Below are positions 1 through 7,971 of a DNA stretch of 60,495 nt, one piece after another. Below the pieces are notes generated by a model, which saw nothing but the letters and a program-made list of their open reading frames with translations, searched no databases and was not told where the DNA came from. The DNA is taken from NCBI GenBank assembly GCA_964415865.1, contig CAYQBY010000006.1, positions 1 to 60,495 of the forward strand. The letters are read 5' to 3'. A program made the translations under genes and the position numbers. Positions within the stretch are counted from its first letter, which is position 1. The number at the start of each line of letters is the position of its first letter. The DNA comes from Thiopontia sp964415865. Its GTDB lineage: Bacteria; Pseudomonadota; Gammaproteobacteria; GCF-002020875.

Positions 1-778
1 TGTAGATGCGCCATGGCGCCCTGCTGGTGGCGGAATCAGGGTTGTCTCCACTCCACTCCGGGTTGGGTGGTGCTGGTCTATCCAGTACACGAATCACCCC
101 TTCGACAATATCATCAATATAGGTGAAGTCTCTGCGATGCTTGCCGTAATTGAAGACCTGGATCTTCTCTCCTGCAAGGATGGCTCGGGTGAATTTTTGC
201 AGCGCCATATCGGGACGATCCCAGGGGCCATAGACGGTGAAAAATCTCAGTCCCGTGGTTGGTAGGTCATAGAGATGACTATAGGTGTGGGCCATCAGCT
301 CACCCGCCTTCTTGGTCGCCGCATAGAGGCTTACCGGGTGGTTGACGTTGTCATGAACCGAAAAAGGCATTTTGGTATTGGAGCCGTAGACAGAGCTGGA
401 GGAGGCGTATACCAGATGCCCCACCTTGTTGTGACGACACCCCTCCAGGATATGGCCAAAGCCGACCAGATTGGTGTCGATATAGGCGAGCGGATTCTCC
501 AATGAGTAGCGTACCCCCGCCTGAGCCGCCAGATTCACCACCCCCTCAAACTGTTCCCGCTTAAAGAGCTTGGCCATCCCCTCCCGATCCTCCATATTCA
601 TCCGGATATGGGTGTAGTTGGGGTGATCGGCATGGCGGGCAAGCCGCGCCTCTTTCAGGGCTGGGTCGTAGTAGTCATTATGGCTATCGATTCCGACCAC
701 CTCGTCTCCCCGCTCCAACAGACGAATGGAGAGGGCTGAGCCGATAAAGCCGGCGGCACCAGTCACTAATATTTTCAT
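1..778 (-). CDS. UDP-glucuronate 4-epimerase-like NAD-dependent epimerase (partial, runs off left edge)
   Basis: Extended short-chain dehydrogenase/epimerase, expected to convert UDP-glucuronate to UDP-galacturonate for capsule or LPS. The start is the ATG at 778; 259 codons are visible of the usual ~335, and the 3' end is cut by the window. The N-terminal nucleotide-binding glycine motif (GAAGFIG, residues 7-13), an SSSVYG segment, the catalytic YxxxK (YAATK) and the family segment VYGPWDRPDMA are all present. It lies 13 bp downstream of ugd on the same strand, which makes its substrate UDP-glucuronate, so the two form a pathway. Galactoside or other 4-epimerase specificity cannot be excluded. 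Confidence 0.88.
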   Translation of the reverse strand, partial: MKILVTGAAGFIGSALSIRLLERGDEVVGIDSHNDYYDPALKEARLARHADHPNYTHIRMNMEDREGMAKLFKREQFEGVVNLAAQAGVRYSLENPLAYIDTNLVGFGHILEGCRHNKVGHLVYASSSSVYGSNTKMPFSVHDNVNHPVSLYAATKKAGELMAHTYSHLYDLPTTGLRFFTVYGPWDRPDMALQKFTRAILAGEKIQVFNYGKHRRDFTYIDDIVEGVIRVLDRPAPPNPEWSGDNPDSATSRAPWRIY

Positions 779-791
779 AAACCTAGCGTCT

Positions 792-1961
792 TCATGAATC
801 GCTTCCAAAGAGATCTCGGGTTACCACCTTCTCCGCTACATCACCAATATCATCCGCGGGGCGGTTGGCCACAATCACATCTGCAATCTGCTTGAACTCA
901 GCGAGATCCCTGATCACCCTGGAGTGGTAGAACTCATCCTTCTCAAGAACCGGCTCATAGATCACCACCTCAATCCCCTTGGCCTTGATCCGCTTCATGA
1001 TCCCCTGAATCGAGGAGGCGCGGAAGTTATCGGAGCCACTCTTCATTATCAGCCGGTAGATTCCCACCACTGCCGGATTGCGATCAATAATGGAGTCGGC
1101 AATAAAGTCTTTACGGGTTGAGTTTGCCTCAACAATAGCGCGAATCAGGTTATTTGGTACATTCTGGTAGTTTGCCCGAAGCTGCTTGGTATCCTTGGGC
1201 AGGCAGTAGCCACCATAACCAAATGATGGGTTGTTGTAGTGGGTGCCGATACGTGGATCCAGCCCCACCCCATCGATAATGTGCCTGCTATCCAGTCCGT
1301 GGACCTCGGCATAGGTATCGAGCTCATTGAAGTATGCAACCCTCATCGCCAGATAGGTGTTGGAGAAGAGTTTGACCGCCTCCGCCTCTGTAGAGTTGGT
1401 AAATAGAACCTGAATATCTTTTTTCTCTGCCCCCTCAACCAGCAGATTGGCAAATCTCTCTGCCCGCTCACTCTGCTCGCCAACAATGATGCGTGAGGGG
1501 TGTAGATTATCGTAGAGTGCCTTGCCCTCCCGCAGGAACTCAGGGGAGAAGATAAGGTTTGTGCACCCCATCTCATCTCGGGTGCGCTCCGTATATCCAA
1601 CTGGCACCGTGGATTTAATTACCATCACGGCATCTGGATTACTCGCTCTTACATCAGCAATCACCGACTCGATTGATTTGGTGTTGAAGTAGTTAGTATC
1701 TGGATCGTAGTCGGTTGGAGTGGCAATAATGACGAAGTCTGCGCCCTGATAGGCCTCCTCCTTATCCATGGTGGCTCTGAAATTAAGGTCTCGGTTCTGC
1801 AGAAAGTCTTCAATCTCCTCATCAACAATAGGGGACTCACCTCGATTGAGCATCTCGATCTTCTCGGGGATGATATCGAGTGCTACCACCTCATTGTTCT
1901 GGGCAAGGAGCATTGCATTGGAGAGGCCAACGTAGCCTGTGCCTGCTATAGCTACTTTCAT
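792..1961 (-). CDS. ugd: UDP-glucose 6-dehydrogenase
   Basis: Oxidises UDP-glucose to UDP-glucuronate in the cytoplasm with two NAD+. About 389 residues, the normal length of the short E. coli-type enzyme. The Rossmann motif GTGYVGLS sits at the N-terminus, SPEFLREGKALYDNLHPSR is in the middle, and the catalytic cysteine lies in GYGGYCLPKDTKQL. I chose the ATG at 1961 because it overlaps the ilvE stop as TAATG (one shared base), a translational-coupling arrangement. An in-frame upstream extension to 1979 would lie inside ilvE. The downstream neighbour is the UDP-glucuronate epimerase. Confidence 0.95.
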   Translation of the reverse strand: MKVAIAGTGYVGLSNAMLLAQNNEVVALDIIPEKIEMLNRGESPIVDEEIEDFLQNRDLNFRATMDKEEAYQGADFVIIATPTDYDPDTNYFNTKSIESVIADVRASNPDAVMVIKSTVPVGYTERTRDEMGCTNLIFSPEFLREGKALYDNLHPSRIIVGEQSERAERFANLLVEGAEKKDIQVLFTNSTEAEAVKLFSNTYLAMRVAYFNELDTYAEVHGLDSRHIIDGVGLDPRIGTHYNNPSFGYGGYCLPKDTKQLRANYQNVPNNLIRAIVEANSTRKDFIADSIIDRNPAVVGIYRLIMKSGSDNFRASSIQGIMKRIKAKGIEVVIYEPVLEKDEFYHSRVIRDLAEFKQIADVIVANRPADDIGDVAEKVVTRDLFGSDS

Positions 1962-2881
1962 TAAATGCGATCCAACCAATCTTCGTACCCATCCAGCCGC
2001 CCGTGGACCAGATCAAAGTACATGGTCTGCAATTGCTTGGTAATCGGACCTCGCGAACCGGAACCAATTGCACGATTATCCAGTTCTCGAATAGGGGTTA
2101 CCTCCGCAGCAGTTCCGGTAAAGAATGCCTCATCAGCGGTATAGACCTCATCACGGGTAATTCGCTTCTCTCTAACCTCCAATCCTATTTTTCCGGCCAA
2201 TTCCATCAATACATGACGGGTAATCCCATCAAGTGCCGAGGTCAGTTCCGGGGTATAGATCACCCCGTTACGGACAATAAAGATATTCTCCCCACTTCCC
2301 TCCGCAACAAAACCATCCACATCCAACAGCAATGCCTCATCATACCCATCCTTCTGTGCCTCACTCAGGGCCAGCATCGAGTTGATATAGTGGCCATTGG
2401 CCTTCGCCTTGCACATGGTGATATTTACGTGGTGGCGAGTAAATGAGGAGGTCTTGATACGAATTCCCCGCTCCATATTCTCTTCTCCCAGATATGAGCC
2501 CCACTCCCATGCTGCAATCATGGTGTGCACCTTGAGATTATCGGCACGTAGACCCATCCCCTCAGAGCCATAGAAGCACATGGGACGAATATAGCCACTC
2601 TCCAGATTATTCTTCCGAACTGCCGCCTTGGTTGCATCATTGATCTGCTCCGATGTCCATGGGATATCCATATCCATGATATGGGCAGAGCGGAAAAGAC
2701 GGTCTATATGCTCCTTAAGTCGAAAAATTGCCGCTCCATCAGCAGTTTTGTAGGCACGAACCCCCTCAAATACACCCATTCCATAGTGTAGTGTATGGGT
2801 GAGAACATGAACCTTGGCATCTCGCCAATCCACCATCTCACCATCCATCCAGATCACGCCATCACGATCATCCATCGACAT
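1961..2881 (-). CDS. ilvE: Branched-chain amino acid aminotransferase
   Basis: PLP-dependent class IV transaminase for the last step of Leu/Ile/Val synthesis. The start ATG at 2881 gives 306 residues, the usual family length, with a GGAG ribosome-binding site eight bases upstream. A longer reading to 3103 would add ~74 residues of low-complexity, non-family sequence and cross the divergent rpmB promoter region. Family segments seen: HTLHYGMGVFEGVRAY near the N-terminus, CKAKANGHYINSM containing the PLP lysine, and EGSGENIFIVRNG. First gene of an operon with ugd and the epimerase; pairing amino-acid and sugar-nucleotide genes is unusual and may only reflect shared transcription. Confidence 0.95.
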   Translation of the reverse strand: MSMDDRDGVIWMDGEMVDWRDAKVHVLTHTLHYGMGVFEGVRAYKTADGAAIFRLKEHIDRLFRSAHIMDMDIPWTSEQINDATKAAVRKNNLESGYIRPMCFYGSEGMGLRADNLKVHTMIAAWEWGSYLGEENMERGIRIKTSSFTRHHVNITMCKAKANGHYINSMLALSEAQKDGYDEALLLDVDGFVAEGSGENIFIVRNGVIYTPELTSALDGITRHVLMELAGKIGLEVREKRITRDEVYTADEAFFTGTAAEVTPIRELDNRAIGSGSRGPITKQLQTMYFDLVHGRLDGYEDWLDRI

Positions 2882-3128
2882 CTTGCTATCTCCAAAAACC
2901 GGAATTACTCCATAACCACCTAATGGGGCAATGATAATTGCCACATTATACGAGGTTATTGACCATCTGCACGCCCCAATTACCCAAAACTGGTGGCAAT
3001 ATGTGTGATTCTGACAAATTCCCAAGATAGCAGTTGCCTGCGCCCCCATTTTTTGGCACAATTCGCGCTCTTTTTTGTAAGCACCCACGGTTTTTGGGCG
3101 CATGTTTAAAGTTTGTTGGAGAGTAATA

Positions 3129-3365
3129 ATGTCCAGAGTATGTCAGGTGACCGGTAAACGCCCAGTTGCGGGTAATAATGTGTCCCACGCACATAACAAG
3201 ACGCGCCGTCGTTTTCTTCCTAACCTTCATACCCACCGCTTCTGGGTAGAGAGTGAGAACCGCTGGGTAAAACTTCGTCTTTCCAGCAAGGGAATGCGTA
3301 TTATCGACAAGAATGGAATTGATTCTGTACTGTCTGATATCCGTGCCCGTGGCGAAAAGGTTTAA
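3129..3365 (+). CDS. rpmB: 50S ribosomal protein L28
   Basis: Structural protein of the large ribosomal subunit, 78 residues. Start ATG 3129 has a GGAGAG ribosome-binding site and yields the standard N-terminus MSRVCQVTGKRP. The NNVSHAHNKTRRRF segment is diagnostic. There is no second CxxC, so this is a zinc-free form. Followed 11 bp later by rpmG in the conserved rpmB-rpmG operon. Confidence 0.98.
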   Translation: MSRVCQVTGKRPVAGNNVSHAHNKTRRRFLPNLHTHRFWVESENRWVKLRLSSKGMRIIDKNGIDSVLSDIRARGEKV

Positions 3366-3376
3366 AGGAGTAGACT

Positions 3377-3532
3377 ATGCGTGACAAGATCAAACTAGTA
3401 TCAAGTGCAGGAACAGGCTTCTACTACACCACAACAAAGAATAAGCGCACCATGCCTGAGAAGATGGAGATCAAAAAGTATGATCCTCGCGTACGCAAGC
3501 ATGTGATCTTCAAAGAAGCCAAGATCAAGTAA
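3377..3532 (+). CDS. rpmG: 50S ribosomal protein L33
   Basis: 51-residue large-subunit ribosomal protein, directly after rpmB with an AAGGAG ribosome-binding site just upstream. Family features are the GTGFYYTTTKNKR and KKYDPRVRKHV segments. It lacks the four zinc-binding cysteines, so it is the zinc-independent (C-) paralogue type. Its C-terminus KEAKIK is standard. Followed by an intrinsic terminator. Confidence 0.98.
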   Translation: MRDKIKLVSSAGTGFYYTTTKNKRTMPEKMEIKKYDPRVRKHVIFKEAKIK

Positions 3533-3557
3533 AGGGTTCTATTGCCAGATTCTCAAG

Positions 3558-3583
3558 AAAGCCTGCTAACTGCAGGTTTTTTT
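3558..3583 (+). terminator. Intrinsic terminator of rpmB-rpmG
   Basis: CCTGC-TAACT-GCAGG hairpin (3562-3576), extendable by A-T and G-T pairs, followed by seven T residues (3577-3583). It lies 25 bp after the rpmG stop and ends the ribosomal protein operon just before cysC. Confidence 0.88.
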
Positions 3584-3588
3584 GTGCG

Positions 3589-3594
3589 TATAAT
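3589..3594 (+). promoter_or_regulatory. Candidate -10 element of cysC placed for a leaderless transcript
   Basis: Perfect TATAAT ending exactly six bases before the cysC ATG at 3601, directly after the rpmG terminator, with no Shine-Dalgarno sequence in between. Normal -10 to +1 spacing would put the RNA start on or next to the A of the start codon. No good -35 is visible at the standard distance. Confidence 0.5.
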
Positions 3595-3600
3595 AAAAAC

Positions 3601-4209
3601 ATGAACAGCTCAAACACGGTATGGCACCACGCAACCGTCACCCGCGCACGTCGCAACCAGCAAAATGGGCATCGCTCACTGGTCCTCTGGTTTACCGGGC
3701 TATCTGGTGCCGGCAAATCAACTCTGGCCCACGCTGTGGAGGAGGAGCTGCATCAACGTAGCTGTCGAACCATTGTGCTGGATGGTGATAATGTACGTCA
3801 TGGTCTCTGCAGTGATCTTGGGTTTAGCGATGAGGATAGAAACGAAAACCTGCGCCGTATTGGGGAGATGAGCAAGCTCTTCATCGAGGCCGGCGTGCTA
3901 ACCCTGACCGCCTTTATATCCCCCTTTCAGCAGGAACGGAACAAGATTCGCAAAATGATTCCCCATGGAGATTTTCTGGAGATTTATGTGGACTGTAGCG
4001 TTGAGACCTGTGAGACAAGAGATGTCAAAGGGCTATACCAGCGTGCGCGTGCTGGAGAGATTGAGAATTTCACTGGAATAAGTGCTCCTTATGAGAAGCC
4101 AGAGAAACCGGAACTTACTGTAGATACCGACAGAGAGACTCTGGAAGAGTCTGTAGCAAAAGTAATGCAGCTATTGATTACCCGAGGCATTATCTCTCAA
4201 GAGACATAA
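3601..4209 (+). CDS. cysC: Adenylyl-sulfate kinase (APS kinase)
   Basis: Phosphorylates adenosine 5'-phosphosulfate to PAPS in sulfate activation. 202 residues, near the family norm of ~200. Walker A motif GLSGAGKST lies at about residues 33-41; DGDNVRHGL, FISPF and the RDVKGLY(Q/K) segment are family signatures. It stands alone, without cysD/cysN or a fused sulfurylase, so PAPS may also serve sulfation of surface molecules. The start has no ribosome-binding site but has a TATAAT six bases upstream, suggesting leaderless translation. Convergent with the hydantoinase-like gene across the scaffold gap. Confidence 0.95.
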   Translation: MNSSNTVWHHATVTRARRNQQNGHRSLVLWFTGLSGAGKSTLAHAVEEELHQRSCRTIVLDGDNVRHGLCSDLGFSDEDRNENLRRIGEMSKLFIEAGVLTLTAFISPFQQERNKIRKMIPHGDFLEIYVDCSVETCETRDVKGLYQRARAGEIENFTGISAPYEKPEKPELTVDTDRETLEESVAKVMQLLITRGIISQET

Positions 4210-4216
4210 CCCCCCT

Positions 4217-4232
4217 GATACTCTTAAGTATC
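4217..4232. terminator. Small hairpin between convergent cysC and hydantoinase-like gene
   Basis: GATACT-CTTA-AGTATC, a perfect 6-bp stem with a 4-base loop, 7 bp after the cysC stop. No T-tract follows on either strand, so a terminator role is only suggested by its position between convergent genes. Confidence 0.3.
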
Positions 4233-4241
4233 TGGAGACTG

Positions 4242-4296
4242 TTTATACCCTGGATAGCAGCAACACCCCAGACACATCTACCTCACATCGCCACCC
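4242..4296 (+). repeat. 55-bp direct repeat, copy 1, left edge of scaffold gap
   Basis: Identical base for base to 4397-4451 on the other side of the run of N. It ends exactly where the N run begins, so it is best read as the overlapping end of one contig rather than a biological repeat. Both copies encode the C-terminal end of the leftward hydantoinase-like gene. Confidence 0.95.
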
Positions 4297-4396
4297 NNNN
4301 NNNNNNNNNNNNNNNNNNNNNNNNNNNNNNNNNNNNNNNNNNNNNNNNNNNNNNNNNNNNNNNNNNNNNNNNNNNNNNNNNNNNNNNNNNNNNNNN
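4297..4396. other. Scaffold gap of 100 N
   Basis: Exactly 100 undetermined bases, a conventional placeholder length. The two flanks end in the same 55 bp, so the contigs probably overlap and the true missing length may be zero. Confidence 0.97.
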
Positions 4397-4451
4397 TTTA
4401 TACCCTGGATAGCAGCAACACCCCAGACACATCTACCTCACATCGCCACCC
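4397..4451 (+). repeat. 55-bp direct repeat, copy 2, right edge of scaffold gap
   Basis: Starts immediately after the N run and matches 4242-4296 exactly. It contains the last codons and stop of the leftward hydantoinase-like gene. If the gap is collapsed on this overlap, that stop lies about 33 bp from the cysC stop. Confidence 0.95.
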
Positions 4452-6365
4452 TGTAGCAATTAGTGATGTTGATACCTTTTCGGTGATCAGTGCAGGCCCC
4501 TCTATTACCTTGCCAGCCATCAACAAATTTCTCTGAAAAACTGGAACCTCACCAACTCCAGGCAGTACGGTTTTTTGTGGCTCAGAATGCAGCATGTCCT
4601 TCGACCGCTCCTGTCCACTATTGTGCAGTGAAAACTGTGGTGCACTCCTCTCTCTGATCTTTACCCTTATATTGACCAGCTCAACAGGGAAATTAAAGTT
4701 ATGACCATAACGCTCGAAATGCGCCTGGTGAAACATGCTCTCCAGAAGAGAGTGGCCACGCCACTCTATGTTCAGGGTAAACGACTGTCCTAGGTAACGT
4801 AGATCCAAACTACGTATTAGGTCAATATTTTCCTCTGCAACACCCTCTGCAGATAGTGCCTGTCGCCCCCTCTCCTCCAGTTGCCCAAAGCTCTGCTCAA
4901 TAGATACCTCATCAAGATCTGCTACCAGCATAATCATTGATTTCGACAATACCCGTCCACGAGGAGCAACCAACATCCCCAAAGCGGATAGAACCCCTCC
5001 ATGAAGAGGGATCACCGCACGGCTCATCCCCAGTGAATCTGCCAGCGCACAGACATGAAGACCGCCCGCCCCGCCAAAAGAGGCCAGGGTAAACTCTCTG
5101 GGGTCAACACCACGCTGTACAGATATAACACGCAGCGCATGAGACATGTGTTCATTGGCTATCCTGACTATCCCCTCTGCAGCCTCCTCAGGAGAGCATC
5201 CCAATGATGCTGCAATCTTGCCAAGCGCCCTCTCTGCCGCCTCTATATCCAGCGACATCCCGCCCCCCAGAAAAGCATCCGGCAGCAATCTTCCAAGCAA
5301 AAGATTGGCATCGGTAACTGTGGCATCTACTCCACCATTGCCGTAACAGGCCGGGCCCGGTGATGCCCCTGCAGACTCCGGCCCAACCTGTAACATACCC
5401 CCATCATCAACCCTGGCAATTGAGCCTCCACCAGCACCAATCGTATGCATATCCACCATTGGCACAGCTACTGGATAACGGCCTATTTTCCCCTCGGAGG
5501 TCAGACGGATATCACCATCGATCAATGCAACATCAGTTGAGGTGCCCCCCATGTCAAAGGTAAGTAGTTGCGGCTTCTCTATCTGCCTGCCAATATAATG
5601 TGCTGCAGCAAGGCCACCAGCAGGGCCTGACAGCAACATATGTACAGCCTCTGCCCCAGCACTGTTGGCAGATATTGTATTACCCGAGGACTGCATCACA
5701 GAAACATGAGCACCTTCAATCCCATCCTCAAGGCGGCCCAGATAACCATCTACCAGCGGCCCAACATAACTATTGAGCCAGGTGGCAACTCCTCTCTCGT
5801 ACTCCCTGTACTCAGGCAACAGAGATGATGAACGTGATACAAAAACATCTTCAGGAATAATTGTCTCAATCTGTATTTCCGAATCTGGATTCAGAAATGA
5901 GAAGAGAAGGTTTATTGCCACAGAGTCAGGATTGCGTTTCTCTATCTCATCTCGTAGCCTGGAGAGATCTGCCTCAGTTAACCCATCCAATATCTCCCCA
6001 GATGCATCAACCCTGCCACCTGTTTCCAGGCAGTCTTCGTGCGGCACTGGTGGAGTAATTTGTTGTGGCTGAAGATTGTAGAGCTCCTCACGGGCCTGCC
6101 GACCAATGGTCAACATATCGGCAAATCCTCTGTTGGTTATAAACAGAGTACGAGCCCCCTTACCCTCCAGTACCGCATTGGTTGCTACGGTAGAGCCGTG
6201 AATAATGGTCAATCCATGAACATCAACACCCATCTCCTCTATGCCATGAAAAATAGCCTGTTCTGGGGATGATGGGGTCGACAATACCTTGTGGATACGG
6301 AGCTCTTCCCCGTCCCACAGGACAAAATCGGTAAAAGTGCCCCCAGTATCTACTCCCAAAAACAT
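4398..6365 (-). CDS. Hydantoinase/oxoprolinase family protein (HyuA-like)
   Basis: 655 residues, the normal length of the ATP-dependent N-methylhydantoinase A / acetophenone carboxylase alpha family. The N-terminal ASKHA-type phosphate-binding segment is GVDTGGTFTDF. LLSGPAGGLAAAHYIG, DMGGTSTDVALI and TIGAGGGSIA are further family motifs, and FTLASFGGAGGLH lies in the C-terminal half. The usual partner (HyuB-type subunit) is not adjacent, so the substrate is unclear; 5-oxoproline, a hydantoin or a related cyclic amide are possibilities. The ATG at 6365 has no ribosome-binding site but has TATAAT six bases upstream. Divergent from mutM with 23 bp between start codons. Confidence 0.85.
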   Translation of the reverse strand: MFLGVDTGGTFTDFVLWDGEELRIHKVLSTPSSPEQAIFHGIEEMGVDVHGLTIIHGSTVATNAVLEGKGARTLFITNRGFADMLTIGRQAREELYNLQPQQITPPVPHEDCLETGGRVDASGEILDGLTEADLSRLRDEIEKRNPDSVAINLLFSFLNPDSEIQIETIIPEDVFVSRSSSLLPEYREYERGVATWLNSYVGPLVDGYLGRLEDGIEGAHVSVMQSSGNTISANSAGAEAVHMLLSGPAGGLAAAHYIGRQIEKPQLLTFDMGGTSTDVALIDGDIRLTSEGKIGRYPVAVPMVDMHTIGAGGGSIARVDDGGMLQVGPESAGASPGPACYGNGGVDATVTDANLLLGRLLPDAFLGGGMSLDIEAAERALGKIAASLGCSPEEAAEGIVRIANEHMSHALRVISVQRGVDPREFTLASFGGAGGLHVCALADSLGMSRAVIPLHGGVLSALGMLVAPRGRVLSKSMIMLVADLDEVSIEQSFGQLEERGRQALSAEGVAEENIDLIRSLDLRYLGQSFTLNIEWRGHSLLESMFHQAHFERYGHNFNFPVELVNIRVKIRERSAPQFSLHNSGQERSKDMLHSEPQKTVLPGVGEVPVFQRNLLMAGKVIEGPALITEKVSTSLIATGWRCEVDVSGVLLLSRV

Positions 6366-6371
6366 TGGAGC

Positions 6372-6381
6372 ATTATATACT
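6372..6381. promoter_or_regulatory. Overlapping divergent -10 elements of the hydantoinase-like gene and mutM
   Basis: On the minus strand TATAAT (6377-6372) ends six bases before the ATG at 6365. On the plus strand TATACT (6376-6381) ends seven bases before the mutM ATG at 6389. The two hexamers share two bases. Neither gene has a Shine-Dalgarno sequence. If both are real, the two transcripts are leaderless and the promoters compete for polymerase. Confidence 0.45.
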
Positions 6382-6388
6382 TATACCC

Positions 6389-7237
6389 ATGCCAGAACTT
6401 CCTGAAGTCGAAACTACCCGCAGGGGAATTGAGCCCGCCTGCCTAGGACAAACCATTACGAAAGTAGTCATTAGACAACGGTCACTACGTTGGCCCGTAC
6501 CAAAAGGGGTTGAGCAAAAACTTAAGGGGGCCATTTTTCAGAAGGTCGGCCGCCGCGCAAAATATCTACTGCTTGATATCAAACGCAATACCTTGCGCAA
6601 CAGCCAAGCCACTCTCATTGTTCATCTGGGAATGACCGGCACATTCAGGGTTCTGGAACAGGATACCCCTGCAGAAAAGCATGACCATATTGATATTCTG
6701 CTCGACAACAACACTCTGCTACGTTTTCGTGATCCACGCCGTTTTGGTGCCTTTATTCTGACCACAGAACCATCTCAGCAACATCCATTATTGAAAAACT
6801 TGGGGATTGAGCCTGTCCTTTTTGGCCATACTGCAGAAGATGTTGCGGAGCACCTCTACACACAATCAAGAAAACGCAAAACCTCCATCAAGGCATTCCT
6901 GATGGACCAGAAAATCATTACCGGTGTTGGCAATATCTATGCATGTGAGTCACTCTTTCTTAGTGGCATCCATCCCAAAAGGGCATGCAACAAAATATCA
7001 AAACAACGCTATCTAAGTCTTGCCAAAGCCATAATCTCAACCCTTACAACATCAATAAAACAGGGTGGAACAACACTTCAGGATTTTCGTAATAGTGAAG
7101 GCAAACCAGGCTACTTCCAACAACAGCTTCTTGTATATGGCAGAGAGAACAAACCATGCACAGAGTGCGGAACCAGCATCAAGAAGATAATCCAAAATCA
7201 GCGCTCTACCTGGTACTGCCCACACTGCCAACACTGA
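6389..7237 (+). CDS. mutM: Formamidopyrimidine-DNA glycosylase
   Basis: Base-excision-repair glycosylase/AP lyase removing 8-oxoguanine and formamidopyrimidines. The start at 6389 gives the obligatory N-terminus MPELPEVETTRRG, where Pro2 is the nucleophile and Glu3 is catalytic; the upstream in-frame extension would block Pro2. About 282 residues. GRRAKYLLLDI carries the conserved lysine and QKIITGVGNIYACESLF the helix-2-turn-helix. The C-terminal zinc finger is C-x2-C-x16-C-x2-C. It overlaps no neighbour; the S24-fold gene follows 17 bp later. Confidence 0.97.
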   Translation: MPELPEVETTRRGIEPACLGQTITKVVIRQRSLRWPVPKGVEQKLKGAIFQKVGRRAKYLLLDIKRNTLRNSQATLIVHLGMTGTFRVLEQDTPAEKHDHIDILLDNNTLLRFRDPRRFGAFILTTEPSQQHPLLKNLGIEPVLFGHTAEDVAEHLYTQSRKRKTSIKAFLMDQKIITGVGNIYACESLFLSGIHPKRACNKISKQRYLSLAKAIISTLTTSIKQGGTTLQDFRNSEGKPGYFQQQLLVYGRENKPCTECGTSIKKIIQNQRSTWYCPHCQH

Positions 7238-7242
7238 TTTGG

Positions 7243-7248
7243 TAAAAT
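7243..7248 (+). promoter_or_regulatory. Candidate -10 element of the S24-fold gene
   Basis: TAAAAT followed by six bases (CACCCG) and the ATG at 7255, with no ribosome-binding site. This has the same geometry as the TATAAT boxes at 3589 and 51839. It could equally be a chance hexamer behind mutM, with which the gene may be co-transcribed. Confidence 0.3.
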
Positions 7249-7254
7249 CACCCG

Positions 7255-7632
7255 ATGGATATACACAACCCAACAGCGTGTGAAGAGAAAGAGCCTTTTG
7301 CCCTTCAGGTGATTGGTGAAAGCATGGCACCAGAGTTCAATGATGGTGCTGTTATCATAATTGACCCAGGTTGCCCTGTAGTAAACGGTGCATATGTTTT
7401 GGCTGCCTACAAGGATGAATACCACTTCCGTCAACTGGTCCGTCGCAATGAAACCACCTACCTGGTTCCACTAAACGGACAGTTCCACTCACTTGAGCTT
7501 ACCGGCCCTTTTGAGGTTCGTGGCGTCATAACCCAGCAAAACCACAAACGTACTATTGTTCACTACGAGTATCCGGAGGATGGGGTAATTAATCGTAGAG
7601 AGAACAGTCGTCGAAAGAAGAACAGGAATTAA
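7255..7632 (+). CDS. S24 (LexA/signal-peptidase fold) protein without HTH domain, probable loss of catalytic lysine
   Basis: 125 residues consisting only of a LexA/UmuD-like C-terminal domain. The nucleophile motif GESM (Ser23, Met24) is present, followed by DGAVIIIDP. Aligned with LexA, the catalytic lysine in VTVKRL falls on Arg59 in YHFRQL, so autoproteolysis may be lost. There is no N-terminal DNA-binding domain and no signal peptide; the C-terminal tail is strongly basic (RRENSRRKKNRN). It follows mutM by 17 bp, which hints at a DNA-damage link, but the function is not known. Confidence 0.75.
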   Translation: MDIHNPTACEEKEPFALQVIGESMAPEFNDGAVIIIDPGCPVVNGAYVLAAYKDEYHFRQLVRRNETTYLVPLNGQFHSLELTGPFEVRGVITQQNHKRTIVHYEYPEDGVINRRENSRRKKNRN

Positions 7633-7655
7633 AAAAGGCTCCACTCAGGAACCTT
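7631..7655 (-). terminator. Intrinsic terminator of the rsmD-coaD-yfhL leftward genes
   Basis: On the minus strand AAGGTTCC-TGAGT-GGAGCCTT (8-bp stem with one G-U pair) runs directly into a T-tract (the A run at 7631-7636). It lies 28 bp after the yfhL stop and touches the stop of the convergent S24-fold gene. Confidence 0.75.
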
Positions 7656-7682
7656 CATTACAACTAGAGAGAACACAGAATA

Positions 7683-7928
7683 TCAGGTAGTTACTTTCTC
7701 ATACTTGGCCTGTAGCTCCTCAGGGCTCTCCTGATGATCTGGGTCTGGCAGACAACAATCTACCGGGCAAACCTCTACACACTGCGGCTCATCATAGTGC
7801 CCTACACACTCGGTACATAGATCCGTAGTAATCTCATAAATCTCATCGCCCTGAAAGATTGCCTCGTTAGGACACTCGGGCTCACACACATCGCAGTTAA
7901 TACATTCATCCGTAATATAAAGCGCCAT
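7683..7928 (-). CDS. yfhL: YfhL family dicluster 4Fe-4S ferredoxin
   Basis: 81-residue ferredoxin with two 4Fe-4S sites. The first is C-x2-C-x2-C-x3-CP (CINCDVCEPECP); the second is C-x2-C-x8-C-x3-CP with the spaced loop (GHYDEP) and extra cysteines typical of the YfhL/Alvin type, which has low-potential clusters. AAGGA ribosome-binding site upstream. It lies 43 bp downstream of coaD on the same strand, a widespread gammaproteobacterial order. The physiological electron partner is not evident here. Confidence 0.93.
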   Translation of the reverse strand: MALYITDECINCDVCEPECPNEAIFQGDEIYEITTDLCTECVGHYDEPQCVEVCPVDCCLPDPDHQESPEELQAKYEKVTT

Positions 7929-7971
7929 CTTTCATCCTTACCATTTTTGCGTGAATTCTTGAATGCTTTTA

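Noticed and set aside
4297..4396. Possible missing gene in the N run
   Set aside because: The 55-bp identical flanks indicate overlapping contigs rather than lost sequence.
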